A stretch of 10,212 nt of DNA from the NCBI GenBank assembly GCA_002404015.1, contig DHIW01000089.1:1-10212 (forward strand), written 5' to 3'. The first letter of the stretch is position 1. Each line of letters starts with the position of its first letter. A program made the position numbers and the translations under genes. Shown here piece by piece: positions 1 through 8,856 of the stretch. Source of the stretch: Chloroflexi bacterium UBA4736. GTDB lineage: Bacteria; Chloroflexota; Dormibacteria; Dormibacterales; Dormibacteraceae. The notes below the pieces were generated by a model. It worked only from the letters and a program-made list of their open reading frames with translations, had not been told where the DNA came from and did no database searches.

Positions 1-2
1 GT

Positions 3-106
3 TATTTGCGGCGCGCCGCACTAGCTGCGGACGGGCTTTTCGGCCGGACCTCTAAACTCGCACACCAGATGGGCGCGCCGCTGATCTTGGATGCGTACGA
101 GGCCAC

Positions 107-110
<4 letters not shown>
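3..110 (+). CDS. C-terminal tail of an unidentified upstream gene (partial)
   Basis: This frame is open from the window edge to a TGA at 108-110 and encodes about 35 residues ending MGAPLILDAYEAT. I do not recognise the family. The reason to treat it as real is its junction with pyruvate kinase: its TGA overlaps the pyk GTG start as GTGA, the same arrangement seen at the next gene boundary (1510-1513). An alternative is a 13-codon leader peptide starting at ATG 69-71. The antisense strand is also open here, so coding status is not proven. Confidence 0.4.
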
Positions 111-1509
<1,399 letters not shown>

Positions 1510-1513
<4 letters not shown>

Positions 1514-2190
1514 CGACCCTCTCCTACCTGGAGCTGCTGGGCACCCTCGGGCACGAGCTGCGCCGGCCGCTGACCGTGGTCCGGGGCGCGGCCACGATGC
1601 TGCTGTCCTCGCCCGATATCCCCGAGGCCTCCCGGGTCCAGATGCTCGAGCTGATCGACCGCAGCGCGGTCGCCATGTCAGACCTGATCGAGGACCTGAT
1701 CACGGTCTGCCACCTGGAGGCCGGCGACCTGGTCGTGGACGCCGAGCAGCTGGAGGTGGCCCAGATCGTCGACCCCGTGGTCGAGGGCGCCCGGCTCCAG
1801 GCGGGCCAGCAGCCGCGCCCGATCCTGGTCCTCGGCTCCAACCCTGGCCTGGCGGTGCACGCCGACGCCGAACGGGCCATACAGGCTTTGCGAGCCCTGG
1901 TCGCCAACGCGATCGCCTTCTCGCCGCCTGGCTCGCGGGTCGAGATCTCGGTCCGGCCCGAGGCCTCGCGCGTCCGCTTCGAGGTGCTCGACCGGGGAAA
2001 GGGCGTCCCGGCCGCGGAGCGAGAGGCCATCTTCCGGCCCTTCCACCGCCTGGACAAGGGCGCCTCGGGGGCGGGTCTCGGCCTGCACCTGGCGCGCGGC
2101 GTGGTCAGGGCGATGGGCGGCGACGCGGGAGTTAAGTCTCGCCCGGGCGGCGGCTCGATCTTCTGGTTTACCCTCAGTCGTCGTGCCTGA
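1510..2190 (+). CDS. Small soluble histidine kinase-like protein without a sensor domain
   Basis: This 226-residue protein has the two catalytic modules of a sensor histidine kinase and nothing else. The dimerisation/phosphoacceptor helix carries GHELRRPLT (H15 is the putative phosphorylation site). The ATPase domain has an N-box-like ALVANAIAFSP (N133), a G1 box DRGKGVP (D161), an F box FRPFHRL and a G2 box GAGLGLHLARG (from G187). There is no membrane segment, signal peptide or room for a PAS/GAF sensor, so it must act in the cytoplasm, perhaps with a partner. The N-box lacks the first Asn and the Lys of the usual NxxxNAxK (A129, A136). The residue four after the His, normally Thr or Asn and needed for phosphatase activity, is Arg (R19). 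No response regulator is adjacent. The GTG start overlaps the pyk stop as GTGA, and the gene ends 8 nt inside the next gene. The family is clear; signal and partner are unknown. Confidence 0.85.
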
Positions 2191-2914
2191 GGAGAAGGAG
2201 GAGCGCAAGTACGAGCGCGTGCTCGTCGTCTCCGCTCACCCGGACGACCCCGAGTTCGGCTTTGGCGCCACCGTGGCCAAGCTCACCAACGATGGCGCCG
2301 ACGTCCGCTACGTCATCGTCACGGACGGTTCCCAGGGCGGTGAGGATCCCAGCGTCCCGGACGAAGAGCTGACGGCCACCCGCTACGAGGAGCAGCGCGC
2401 CGCCGCCCGGGTGCTCGGCGTGACCGACGTGGTCTTCCTGGGCTTCAAGGACGGCCACCTGGTGGCCGACATCCCCCTTCGCAAGGCGATCACCAGGGAG
2501 ATCCGCCACCACCGGCCGGACCTGGTCCTCACGCACGCCCCGGTGCGGATGCTGGGGGTCGGGATCGGCGCCTCCCACCCCGACCACCTGGCGGTCGGCG
2601 AGGCCACGCTCTGCGCGGTGTACCCGGACGCCCGCAACCCCCGCGCCTACCGCGAGCTGCTCTCCGAGGGCCTGGAACCGCACAAGGTCAAGGAGGTCTG
2701 GCTGCCGATCTTCGGCGAGGCCGACCATTTCATCGACGCCACCCTCCTGATGGACCGCAAGATCGAGGCCATCCTTCAGCACAAGAGCCAGTTCGACAAG
2801 CCGGACATGCCCGCGGACGCGCCCGCCAAGTGGATCCGGGAGAGGGCCAAGCTGGTCGGCGAGAAGGCCGGCTTCGAGTACGCCGAGGGCTTCAAGAGGC
2901 TCGAAACCGCCTGA
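2183..2914 (+). CDS. PIG-L/LmbE-family zinc-dependent deacetylase
   Basis: The 243-residue protein belongs to the PIG-L (LmbE) family, zinc enzymes that remove acetyl groups from N-acetylglucosamine-type substrates. Members include MshB (mycothiol), BshB (bacillithiol) and others acting on glycolipids or antibiotics. The N-terminal zinc/catalytic motif is SAHPDDPEFG (H19, D22 as metal ligands, D21 as general base). The second histidine motif is GASHPDHLAVGEA (H132, H135), and LVLTHAP (H118) precedes it. It has no signal peptide and should be cytoplasmic. The GTG start at 2183 sits inside the end of the kinase gene, and the motif starts 17 residues later as expected. The usual thiol-pathway partners (MshA/MshC or BshA/BshC) are not in this window, so the substrate cannot be named. 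Confidence 0.9.
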   Translation: MPEEKEERKYERVLVVSAHPDDPEFGFGATVAKLTNDGADVRYVIVTDGSQGGEDPSVPDEELTATRYEEQRAAARVLGVTDVVFLGFKDGHLVADIPLRKAITREIRHHRPDLVLTHAPVRMLGVGIGASHPDHLAVGEATLCAVYPDARNPRAYRELLSEGLEPHKVKEVWLPIFGEADHFIDATLLMDRKIEAILQHKSQFDKPDMPADAPAKWIRERAKLVGEKAGFEYAEGFKRLETA

Positions 2915-4356
2915 GCGACCCGATCAACGACCGCACGCTGGTCCTGGCCGCTCTCGACTACGTCGCTGCCCAGGCCCGGAGTTACCTGGGCGACCTCGAC
3001 GACCAGCCCGCCAAGCCGCCGGGCGCCGACCGGGCGGCCGAAGCCATCTCGGGATCGCTGCCGGAGCGGGGCGAGGGCACGCTGGCGGCGTTGCGAGCGG
3101 TGACCGAGGCGGCCCTGCCCGCCGCAACCCGCTCCGCCGGCCCCCGCTTCTTCCACTTCGTGACCGGCGGCTCGACCCCGGCGGCGCTGGCCGCCGACTG
3201 GCTGACGTCGACGCTCGACCAGAACTCCTTCAGCTGGGTTAGCTCGCCGCTCGGATCCCAGGTCGAGAAGCTGGTGGTGGCGTGGCTCAAGGACCTGTTC
3301 GGGCTGCCCGCCGCGTGGGGCGGGGTGCTCACCTCGGGCGCCACGATGGCCAACTTCACCGCGTTGACCGCCGCCCGCCGCTGGTGGGCCGCGGAGCACG
3401 GCGTGGACGTCGAGGAGCAGGGCCTGTCCGGCCTGCCGCCCGTCCCCGTCCTCACCTCGGGCTACATCCACTCCAGCGCGGTGAAGGCGCTGGCGATGGC
3501 CGGGATCGGTCGCGGCCGAGTGCGCCGGCTGGCCCGCAACCCGGAGGGAGCCGTCGACCTCGCCGCCCTGGAGGCGGTGCTCCGCGACCTGCGAGGCGCG
3601 CCGGCGATCGTTTGCGCCACGATCGGCGAGGTCAACGCGGGCGACTCCGACCCGGTCGCCGAGATGGCTGATCTGGCGCACCGCCACCACGCCTGGCTGC
3701 ACGTGGACGGCGCCTTCGGCATCTTCGCTAGGGCCTCCACTCAGGCGGCCCACCTGGTCCCCGGCCTCGAAGCCGCCGACTCGGCGATCGGGGACGGGCA
3801 CAAGTGGCTGAACGTCCCCTACGACTGCGGCTTCGCGTTCGTCCGCGACCCGGCCCTGCTCACCGGCGCCTTCACGTTGACGGGCGCCGCCTACCTGCCC
3901 GACGACAGCGACGCCCGCCCCAGCTTCGGCGACCGCGGACCGGAGGCGTCCCGGCGGGCCCGGGCGCTCACCGTGTGGGCGTCGCTCCGCGCCTACGGTC
4001 GGGAGGGGATCCAGGAGATGGTGGACCGCCACATCGCCCTCGCCCGCAGAGTCGGCGAGCAGGTCGAGGCGGCGTCCGACCTGGAGCTTCTGGCGCCCGT
4101 CAGGCTCAACGTGGTCTGCTTCCGGGCGCGCCCGCCCGGGGTGCCCGAGGACCGGCTCGACGAGCTCAACCGGCGCGTTGGGCAGGCGGTGCTCGAGGAC
4201 GGCCGGGTGTACTTCGGCACCACCGTCTACGGCGGGAGGGTCGCCTTCCGGCCGGCGATCTCCAACTGGCGCACTGCCGAGCCGGACGTGGACCTGATCG
4301 TTCCCCTGGTCCGGGAGCTCGCCGCGTCAGTCCAGGCGCATACTGACCCCGATTAG
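2911..4356 (+). CDS. PLP-dependent group II decarboxylase family protein
   Basis: A fold-type I PLP enzyme of the aromatic-amino-acid/glutamate decarboxylase family. Visible landmarks are SPLGSQVEKLVVAWL, LTSGATMANFTAL (phosphate-binding loop), YIHSSAVKA (H187, expected to stack on the PLP ring), WLHVDGAFG (D266, pairs with the pyridine nitrogen) and the Schiff-base lysine in DGHKWLNVPYDCG (K298). Numbering assumes a start at CTG 2911, giving 481 residues. That codon overlaps the deacetylase stop as CTGA, and AGAGG at 2895-2899 lies upstream. The only other upstream in-frame start, GTG 2830, would push 85 nt into the deacetylase gene and add a basic low-complexity tail, so I prefer 2911. The substrate is not predictable; sequence alone cannot exclude lyase or aminotransferase-like activity within the fold. 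Last gene of the plus-strand operon. Confidence 0.86.
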   Translation: MSDPINDRTLVLAALDYVAAQARSYLGDLDDQPAKPPGADRAAEAISGSLPERGEGTLAALRAVTEAALPAATRSAGPRFFHFVTGGSTPAALAADWLTSTLDQNSFSWVSSPLGSQVEKLVVAWLKDLFGLPAAWGGVLTSGATMANFTALTAARRWWAAEHGVDVEEQGLSGLPPVPVLTSGYIHSSAVKALAMAGIGRGRVRRLARNPEGAVDLAALEAVLRDLRGAPAIVCATIGEVNAGDSDPVAEMADLAHRHHAWLHVDGAFGIFARASTQAAHLVPGLEAADSAIGDGHKWLNVPYDCGFAFVRDPALLTGAFTLTGAAYLPDDSDARPSFGDRGPEASRRARALTVWASLRAYGREGIQEMVDRHIALARRVGEQVEAASDLELLAPVRLNVVCFRARPPGVPEDRLDELNRRVGQAVLEDGRVYFGTTVYGGRVAFRPAISNWRTAEPDVDLIVPLVRELAASVQAHTDPD

Positions 4357-4424
4357 GTTCCCTCCACCGTGTTGGGAGAGGATTCCCTCTCCCTTGTGGG
4401 GAGGGTCAGGGAGGGGGTCTCCTT
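4355..4424 (+). repeat. Dispersed hairpin/G-rich repeat, copy 1
   Basis: The gap between the convergent decarboxylase and small membrane protein genes is filled by a repeat. It opens with AGGTTCC at 4355-4361, overlapping the decarboxylase TAG. A hairpin follows: CCCTCTCC (4385-4392) pairs with GGGGAGGG (4398-4405) around a five-base loop, with one G-U pair. The G-rich arm continues into four G runs separated by 1, 3 and 1 bases (4398-4417). Copies recur at 8687-8730 and, in both orientations, after 9900. In this position it may also stop convergent transcription, but there is no long T tract next to the stem. Confidence 0.8.
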
Positions 4425-4426
4425 TG

Positions 4427-4696
4427 CTATCGGTTGGCCGACCTGCGGACGATCAGGAAGATCCCGAACGCGATCAGCAGCACCGGCCAGAGGACGTTTT
4501 CGTTGAGGCCGTTGAGCAGACCGGCGTTCTTCAGCAGGTAGTAGACCCCGATCAAGACAAGGGCGACGCCCCAGAACGGCGTCCACATGCCCCCGCTCCA
4601 GGGCCCGCCGTAGCCGCCCCGCCTCCAACGCTCGCGGCGGTCGTCGCGGCCGTCAGGCAGAAGGGGCGGCGGAGGGGACGCGGGATCGCTGCTCAC
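4427..4696 (-). CDS. Small two-helix membrane protein, LiaF/DUF5668-like
   Basis: I place the start at GTG 4694-4696, giving 89 residues; the longer open frame upstream runs antisense through the SGNH gene. The first 40 residues are polar, rich in Pro, Arg and Gly, with DDRRERWRRGGYGG. Two hydrophobic segments follow, WTPFWGVALVLIGVYYLL (about 38-55) and LWPVLLIAFGIFLIV (about 69-83), joined by KNAGLLNGLNEN. This pattern (a helix ending in LL, then N-x-G-L, then LWP-LLI-GI-LI) matches the transmembrane module of LiaI/LiaF-type proteins (DUF5668). That module occurs in cell-envelope stress regulators and many small uncharacterised proteins. The family match is from recall and the role is unknown. 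It lies 35 nt after the SGNH hydrolase, probably in the same transcript. Confidence 0.75.
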   Translation of the reverse strand: MSSDPASPPPPLLPDGRDDRRERWRRGGYGGPWSGGMWTPFWGVALVLIGVYYLLKNAGLLNGLNENVLWPVLLIAFGIFLIVRRSANR

Positions 4697-4731
4697 GACC
4701 CGATCATAGTGCGCCGCGCCTGCCCCCTTGG

Positions 4732-5349
4732 CTAGGTCCAGGCTGGGTCGAGCTGGGCCCAGATGGCTTCCGCCCAGGCCGCGTACTGGGGGTCGGCGGG
4801 GTGCAGCCCGTCGGCGGCCGTCCAGTCCTGGGTGGTGGCCGCCTTCCGGCTGAGGTCGCCCAGGTCCACCCACAGGAATCCGCTGGCCGCGGCCTCCTCG
4901 CGCGCGATCCCGTTGAAGGCTTCGATCTTTTGGCGGATCATCTCGGGTGGTCCGAACTGGGCCGCGCCCGGGGTGGTCGACCAGTCGGGCACGCTGATCG
5001 CGGCCACCCGTGGCACCGCCACCAGCACGCCGTAGATCCACTTGATCGACTGCCGGTAGTCGGCCTGGGTCCGGCCCTGGACGACGTCGTTGGAGCCGAT
5101 CAGGATGGTCGCGACGTCAGGCTTGAAGGAGTCCACGAGAGAGAGCTCGCGGCGGATCACGTCCTCCGTCGTGAACCCGTTGCCGGAGGGGTTCTCGACA
5201 TCGACCAGCCGCCCGCTCTTCTTGGCGAGTGAGCGCGCCAGGAGGGTCGGGAAGCCCTTCTTCTTCGAGGAGGCGCCGACGCCCAGCGTGTAGGAGTCGC
5301 CCAGGGCCAGGTAGCGGACCGGGGCCGAGGAATCGGCGTTAGCGCTCAA
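4732..5349 (-). CDS. Cytoplasmic SGNH/GDSL-family hydrolase
   Basis: A 205-residue SGNH hydrolase, a serine esterase/lipase/acetylhydrolase fold. Block I is YLALGDSYTLG with nucleophile S19. The block II Gly lies in NPSGNGFTT (about 56-58). Block III is LIGSNDV (N87). Block V is DGLHP with D180 and H183 completing the triad. No signal peptide or membrane helix is visible, so it should act inside the cell, unlike many secreted GDSL lipases. The start is TTG at 5347-5349, which overlaps the end of the upstream dehydrogenase gene by 11 nt. No other start gives a complete block I: the GDS motif lies only 17 residues in. Substrate is unknown; carbohydrate or acyl esters are typical for the family. 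Confidence 0.9.
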   Translation of the reverse strand: MSANADSSAPVRYLALGDSYTLGVGASSKKKGFPTLLARSLAKKSGRLVDVENPSGNGFTTEDVIRRELSLVDSFKPDVATILIGSNDVVQGRTQADYRQSIKWIYGVLVAVPRVAAISVPDWSTTPGAAQFGPPEMIRQKIEAFNGIAREEAAASGFLWVDLGDLSRKAATTQDWTAADGLHPADPQYAAWAEAIWAQLDPAWT

Positions 5350-6430
5350 CGTAGGCGAGCGTGCTCCACACCTCGATCTTGGTCCTCACCCTGCGGATGA
5401 CCTCCTCTGTGAACTCGGTCGTGGTGGCGTGGCCGGCCAGGTCCGCCGTCTTCACACCGTCCGAGACGGCCTCCAGGGTGCCCTCGTAGATCGCCCGGGA
5501 GGAGGTGTGGGCAGGCTCGCCGGGCGCGTAGGCCAGCAGCCCGCCCACGGCGAGGATCATGGCCATGGGGTTGGCGAGGTTCTTGCCCTGGAGGGCGGGG
5601 GCGGTCCCATGCGGAGCCTCCGCCATCACGATGGAGACGTGGCCCTCCGCGTCGAAGGAGAGCACCAGCGACTCGGCCGCCGCGATTGTCCCGAACATCT
5701 GCATCACGAGGTCGGACAGGTTGTCGCCGTCCCGGTTCATGGCCGGGATCACGAGCGGCTCGCCGTGGCTGGCTAGCAGCAGGGCGTAGGTGGCGTCGAT
5801 CAGCTGGGGCTCGTAGCGGATGTCGGGGTTGGCCTCGGCCGCCCGGTCCATCTCCTCCTTGAACATGCCCTCGTAGACCGGGCTCACCGTCCACTTGGGG
5901 CCGCCGAAGACCCTGGCGCCGGCCCGTCGCGCGTGCCGGAACGAGTACTCCGCCACGATCCGGCAGGTCCGGCGGGAGATCTTCTCGGTCCGGTAGGCCA
6001 TCTCGTCGAGGTCCTGGCCTTCCCGCCACTCCTTGGCGCCGTAGGCGTCGTCGACCGCCATCCGGATCACGGAGATGGGGGAGTGGATGCCGGCCACCGG
6101 CCGGATGCTGGGGATGCGGCGCCCGGTGCGCACGATCACGCGGCCGTCGACCTCCTTGCGGAGGATGGCGTTGGGGCTGCCCACGTCGCCCGAGCCCTCG
6201 GGCGTGATGGTAGCCGCCTTCAGGCCGTAGCCGGCGGCCTTCATGGCGATGGCGGCGTCCAGGACGACCTGGTTCCGGCTCTCCCGCCGAGCCTCCAGCG
6301 AGAGGTCGAAGTGCTCGAGCTCGACCGCCATCCCGACCAGGGCCGGGTCCAACAGGCGGAGGGCCTCTCGCAGCAGCTCCTCGCCGGTCTGGTCGCCGTG
6401 GAGGACGACGATCCGGATGGGTTCGGCCAA
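5339..6430 (-). CDS. Isocitrate/isopropylmalate dehydrogenase-family enzyme, isocitrate-like substrate site
   Basis: A 363-residue member of the beta-decarboxylating dehydrogenase family. Substrate residues line up with E. coli Icd. SPNAILR gives S85, N87 and R91 (Icd S113, N115, R119), R101 follows at the same spacing (R129), and R123 and Y130 match R153 and Y160. K179 in GPKWTVSP matches K230. D236 and D240 in GDNLSD match D307 and D311. This favours isocitrate or a close analogue over isopropylmalate. The cofactor loop is odd: HGTAPALQG (274-282) has Ala-Leu where NADP enzymes have Lys-Tyr and NAD enzymes usually Asp-Ile. The canonical RENSEDIYAG segment is also much altered (RMAVDDAYGA). 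The TTG start at 6428-6430 puts the N-terminal IRIVVLHGDQTG in the usual place. First gene of the minus-strand operon; exact substrate and cofactor remain open. Confidence 0.88.
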   Translation of the reverse strand: MAEPIRIVVLHGDQTGEELLREALRLLDPALVGMAVELEHFDLSLEARRESRNQVVLDAAIAMKAAGYGLKAATITPEGSGDVGSPNAILRKEVDGRVIVRTGRRIPSIRPVAGIHSPISVIRMAVDDAYGAKEWREGQDLDEMAYRTEKISRRTCRIVAEYSFRHARRAGARVFGGPKWTVSPVYEGMFKEEMDRAAEANPDIRYEPQLIDATYALLLASHGEPLVIPAMNRDGDNLSDLVMQMFGTIAAAESLVLSFDAEGHVSIVMAEAPHGTAPALQGKNLANPMAMILAVGGLLAYAPGEPAHTSSRAIYEGTLEAVSDGVKTADLAGHATTTEFTEEVIRRVRTKIEVWSTLAYVER

Positions 6431-6482
6431 GGCCTCGAAAGTTTAGCTATGACCCTCGGGTGGCGTTGCGGGTCGTGTACTA

Positions 6483-6509
6483 TTGACAGCGCCTGGCGAA
6501 CGCTAGGCT
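6483..6509 (+). promoter_or_regulatory. Candidate sigma-70-type promoter for the rpmG-secE-nusG block
   Basis: A perfect TTGACA lies at 6483-6488, and TAGGCT, a -10 form common in high-GC bacteria, lies at 6504-6509. The spacing is 15 bases, shorter than the ideal 17. The 11-mer GGCGAACGCTA just before and into the -10 (6495-6505) recurs in exactly the same register at the TATAAT box upstream of rplJ (8840-8850), which supports both as promoters. It would give a leader of about 40 nt before rpmG. The rest of the 125-nt divergent gap shows no RNA gene. Confidence 0.55.
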
Positions 6510-6555
6510 TTATTTTTCTCCGCCCCGGGGAAGACTCCAATCAGTAGATAGGCGT

Positions 6556-6705
6556 ATGGAAACGATCATCAGCATGCAGTGCGGCGACTGCAAGCGGCGC
6601 AACTACACGACGGTCAAAAACAAGAAGAATGATCCTGACCGCCTTGAGTTGAAGAAGTACTGCCGCTGGTGCCGCAAACACACCGCCCATCGGGAGACGA
6701 AGTAG
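6556..6705 (+). CDS. rpmG: Ribosomal protein bL33 (zinc-ribbon form)
   Basis: A 49-residue large-subunit ribosomal protein. It shows the family signature [25 protein letters not shown] spread over residues 12-36 and ends HTAHRETK. Four cysteines in two pairs (CGDC at 9-12 and CRWC at 36-39) mark the zinc-binding C+ form. ATG 6556 gives the usual six to eight residues before the first Cys; the internal ATG at 6574 would leave almost none. The ribosome binding site is weak. rpmG directly before secE is the standard order in many bacteria, and only 3 nt separate the two here. Confidence 0.95.
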   Translation: METIISMQCGDCKRRNYTTVKNKKNDPDRLELKKYCRWCRKHTAHRETK

Positions 6706-6708
6706 CCG

Positions 6709-6948
6709 ATGGCCGTAACCGCACGCCGTCGGAACGAGCGGGACCAGGAGTTTCCTCCGTTCAGGTTCCTCCGGGAGACCTACGAGGAGCTGCGCAAGGT
6801 GGTCTGGCCGACCCCGGCCGAGCTCTACCGGTACACGCTGGTGGTCGTCATCACGGTCGTCGTCATAGCCGCCTTCATCGGCGCGGTGGACCTGGCCCTG
6901 AGCGAGATCTCCAAGCGCTGGATCTACGCCGCCGTGAAGGCAGGCTGA
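6709..6948 (+). CDS. secE: Protein translocase subunit SecE
   Basis: SecE is the small essential subunit that clamps SecY in the SecYEG membrane channel. The 79-residue protein is the short, single-span form found in most bacteria outside the enterics. It has a basic N-terminus, the conserved amphipathic stretch RETYEELRKVVWPTPAEL (about 22-39), then one membrane helix, YTLVVVITVVVIAAFIGAVDLAL (about 42-64). ATG 6709 follows the rpmG stop by 3 nt, so the two are almost certainly co-translated. nusG follows 11 nt downstream. Confidence 0.95.
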   Translation: MAVTARRRNERDQEFPPFRFLRETYEELRKVVWPTPAELYRYTLVVVITVVVIAAFIGAVDLALSEISKRWIYAAVKAG

Positions 6949-6959
6949 AGAAAGGGAAC

Positions 6960-7508
6960 ATGGCAACCGAGCAGACGACAGAGCAGGTGCAGTGGTACGT
7001 GGTCCATGCCTATTCGGGGCATGAGGACAAGGTCAAGAAGAACCTCGAGAAGCGCATCGAGTCGATGGACATGCACGAGCTGATCCTCGAGGTGCTCGTC
7101 CCCATGGAGGACGAGATCGAGATCAAGGACGGCAAGCGCCGCCACGTCCAGAAGCGGATCTTCCCGGGCTACATCATGGTCAAGATGGTCATGACGGACG
7201 AGTCCTGGTACGTGGTCCGCAACACCCCCGGCGTCACCAGCTTCGTGGGCTCCGGCAACAAGCCGGTCCCCCTGGCCGAGAAAGAGGTCAAGGGCATCCT
7301 GAAGCAGATGAAGCAGGAGGCGCCCAAGGTCCGCGTCGAGTTCCAGGTGGGCGAGAACGTGCGCGTGGTGGACGGCCCCTTCACCGACTTCATGGGCAAG
7401 GTCGACGAGATCAACCCCGACCGGGGCAAGCTCAAGGTGCTCGTCAACATGTTCGGCCGGGAGACCCCGGTCGAGCTCGACCTCCTGCAGGTCGAGAAGA
7501 TCCACTAA
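6960..7508 (+). CDS. nusG: Transcription termination/antitermination protein NusG
   Basis: NusG binds RNA polymerase, raises processivity, and links transcription to Rho or the ribosome. The 182-residue protein has the N-terminal NGN domain ([19 protein letters not shown] from residue 11; [11 protein letters not shown] around 66-76; [12 protein letters not shown] around 86-97). The C-terminal KOW domain follows ([21 protein letters not shown], 131-151, ending [18 protein letters not shown]). The start is ATG 6960, preceded by a purine-rich AAAGGGA; the frame is open further upstream but runs through secE. It lacks the long acidic N-terminal extension typical of Streptomyces and Mycobacterium NusG, a hint about lineage. 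Confidence 0.97.
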   Translation: MATEQTTEQVQWYVVHAYSGHEDKVKKNLEKRIESMDMHELILEVLVPMEDEIEIKDGKRRHVQKRIFPGYIMVKMVMTDESWYVVRNTPGVTSFVGSGNKPVPLAEKEVKGILKQMKQEAPKVRVEFQVGENVRVVDGPFTDFMGKVDEINPDRGKLKVLVNMFGRETPVELDLLQVEKIH

Positions 7509-7526
7509 AGGAACACCCAAGAAGAG

Positions 7527-7947
7527 ATGGGGAAGAAGAAGGTCCGCGCCGTGCTCAAGATCGAGCTGCAGGCGGGCAAGGCGACGCCTGCTCCGCCGGT
7601 CGGCACCGCGCTCGGCCCGCACGGCATCAACATCATGGAGTTCTGCAAGGCCTACAACGAGAGGACGGCCCAGCAGGCGGGCGAGGTGGTGCCGGCCGAG
7701 ATCACCATCTTCGAAGATCGCAGCTTCAGCTTCATCCTCAAGACGCCCCCGGCCGTCAACCTGCTGATGAAGGCCGCGGGCATCGCCAAGGGCTCACCCC
7801 GGCCGAACAAGGAGAAGGTGGGCCGGGTCACCCGCGAACAGCTGCGCACCATCGCCGAGCAGAAGGCCAAGGACCTGAACGCCTACGACATGGACCGGGC
7901 CGTCGCCATGATCGAGGGTACGGCCCGTTCGATGGGGCTGGAAGTCG

Positions 7948-7955
<8 letters not shown>
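7527..7955 (+). CDS. rplK: Ribosomal protein uL11
   Basis: uL11 forms the base of the L7/L12 stalk with 23S rRNA and is needed for factor binding and the stringent response. The 142-residue length is typical. It shows [21 protein letters not shown] near the N-terminus (the proline-rich hinge), [13 protein letters not shown], the middle [20 protein letters not shown], and the RNA-binding C-terminal domain with [14 protein letters not shown] and ending [12 protein letters not shown]. It starts at ATG 7527, 18 nt after nusG. Its last codons overlap the rplA TTG start by 8 nt. Confidence 0.97.
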
Positions 7956-8676
<721 letters not shown>

Positions 8677-8686
8677 CGTCGTCGTC

Positions 8687-8730
8687 GGATTCCCTCCCCC
8701 GGGTGGGGAGGGTCAGGGAGGGGGTCCTTT
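8687..8730 (+). repeat. Dispersed hairpin/G-rich repeat, copy 2
   Basis: The stretch just after rplA repeats the element seen at 4355-4424. A perfect 8-bp stem CCCTCCCC (8692-8699) / GGGGAGGG (8705-8712) closes a five-base loop. The G-rich arm extends to four G runs with 1-, 3- and 1-base spacers (8705-8724). An alternative longer fold pairs GGATTCCC (8687-8694) with GGGGGTCC (8720-8727), allowing two G-U pairs. It ends in GTCCTTT, as copy 1 ends in GTCTCCTTT. It may form a 3' end for the rplKA transcript, but the T tract is short. Confidence 0.8.
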
Positions 8731-8745
8731 AGACTCAGTGCATCC

Positions 8746-8761
8746 GGCACGGCAGCGTGCC
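8746..8761 (+). other. Perfect inverted repeat upstream of the rplJ promoter
   Basis: GGCACG (8746-8751) and CGTGCC (8756-8761) form a 6-bp stem with a GCAG loop. Outside it, CTCAG (8733-8737) can pair with CTGAG a few bases downstream of the stem. No T run follows, so it is not a standard intrinsic terminator. It could be part of the 3' end of the rplKA message or an operator-like site. Nothing else recognisable lies between it and the promoter at 8849. Confidence 0.3.
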
Positions 8762-8848
8762 AGAGAGGCTGAGCCCCTCCCACCCTGCGAGAAGTCGAAC
8801 TTGTCCAGCCGCAGCGTCGTCTGGTCCGGCGGGACATCCGGCGAACGC

Positions 8849-8854
8849 TATAAT
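8849..8854 (+). promoter_or_regulatory. rplJ: Consensus -10 box of the rplJL promoter
   Basis: A perfect TATAAT at 8849-8854 stands out in very GC-rich DNA, about 120 nt before the rplJ start. It is preceded by GGCGAACGC, matching the candidate rpmG promoter in the same register. No good -35 is present at 16-18 bases; the nearest similarity is GGGACA (8831-8836), 12 bases upstream. This would give rplJL its own promoter and the leader RNA described next. Confidence 0.6.
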
Positions 8855-8856
8855 CA

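Noticed and set aside
2776..4032. 418-residue minus-strand frame opposite the decarboxylase
   Set aside because: Same kind of shadow; the plus strand has a complete set of PLP-enzyme motifs.
4697..5041. Upstream extension of the small membrane protein frame to 204 residues
   Set aside because: It would run inside the SGNH hydrolase gene in another frame and adds basic, Gly-rich sequence; GTG 4696 gives a compact membrane module.
6431..6482. Minus-strand promoter for the dehydrogenase (TAAACT at 6445-6440)
   Set aside because: No matching -35, and it would start transcription almost at the TTG start codon; too weak to annotate.
6431..6555. tRNA gene before rpmG, as in many genomes
   Set aside because: No cloverleaf arms or TTCGA-type T-loop in this gap.
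6669..6959. Upstream extension of the nusG frame
   Set aside because: It overlaps the whole of secE; ATG 6960 gives the normal NusG N-terminus.
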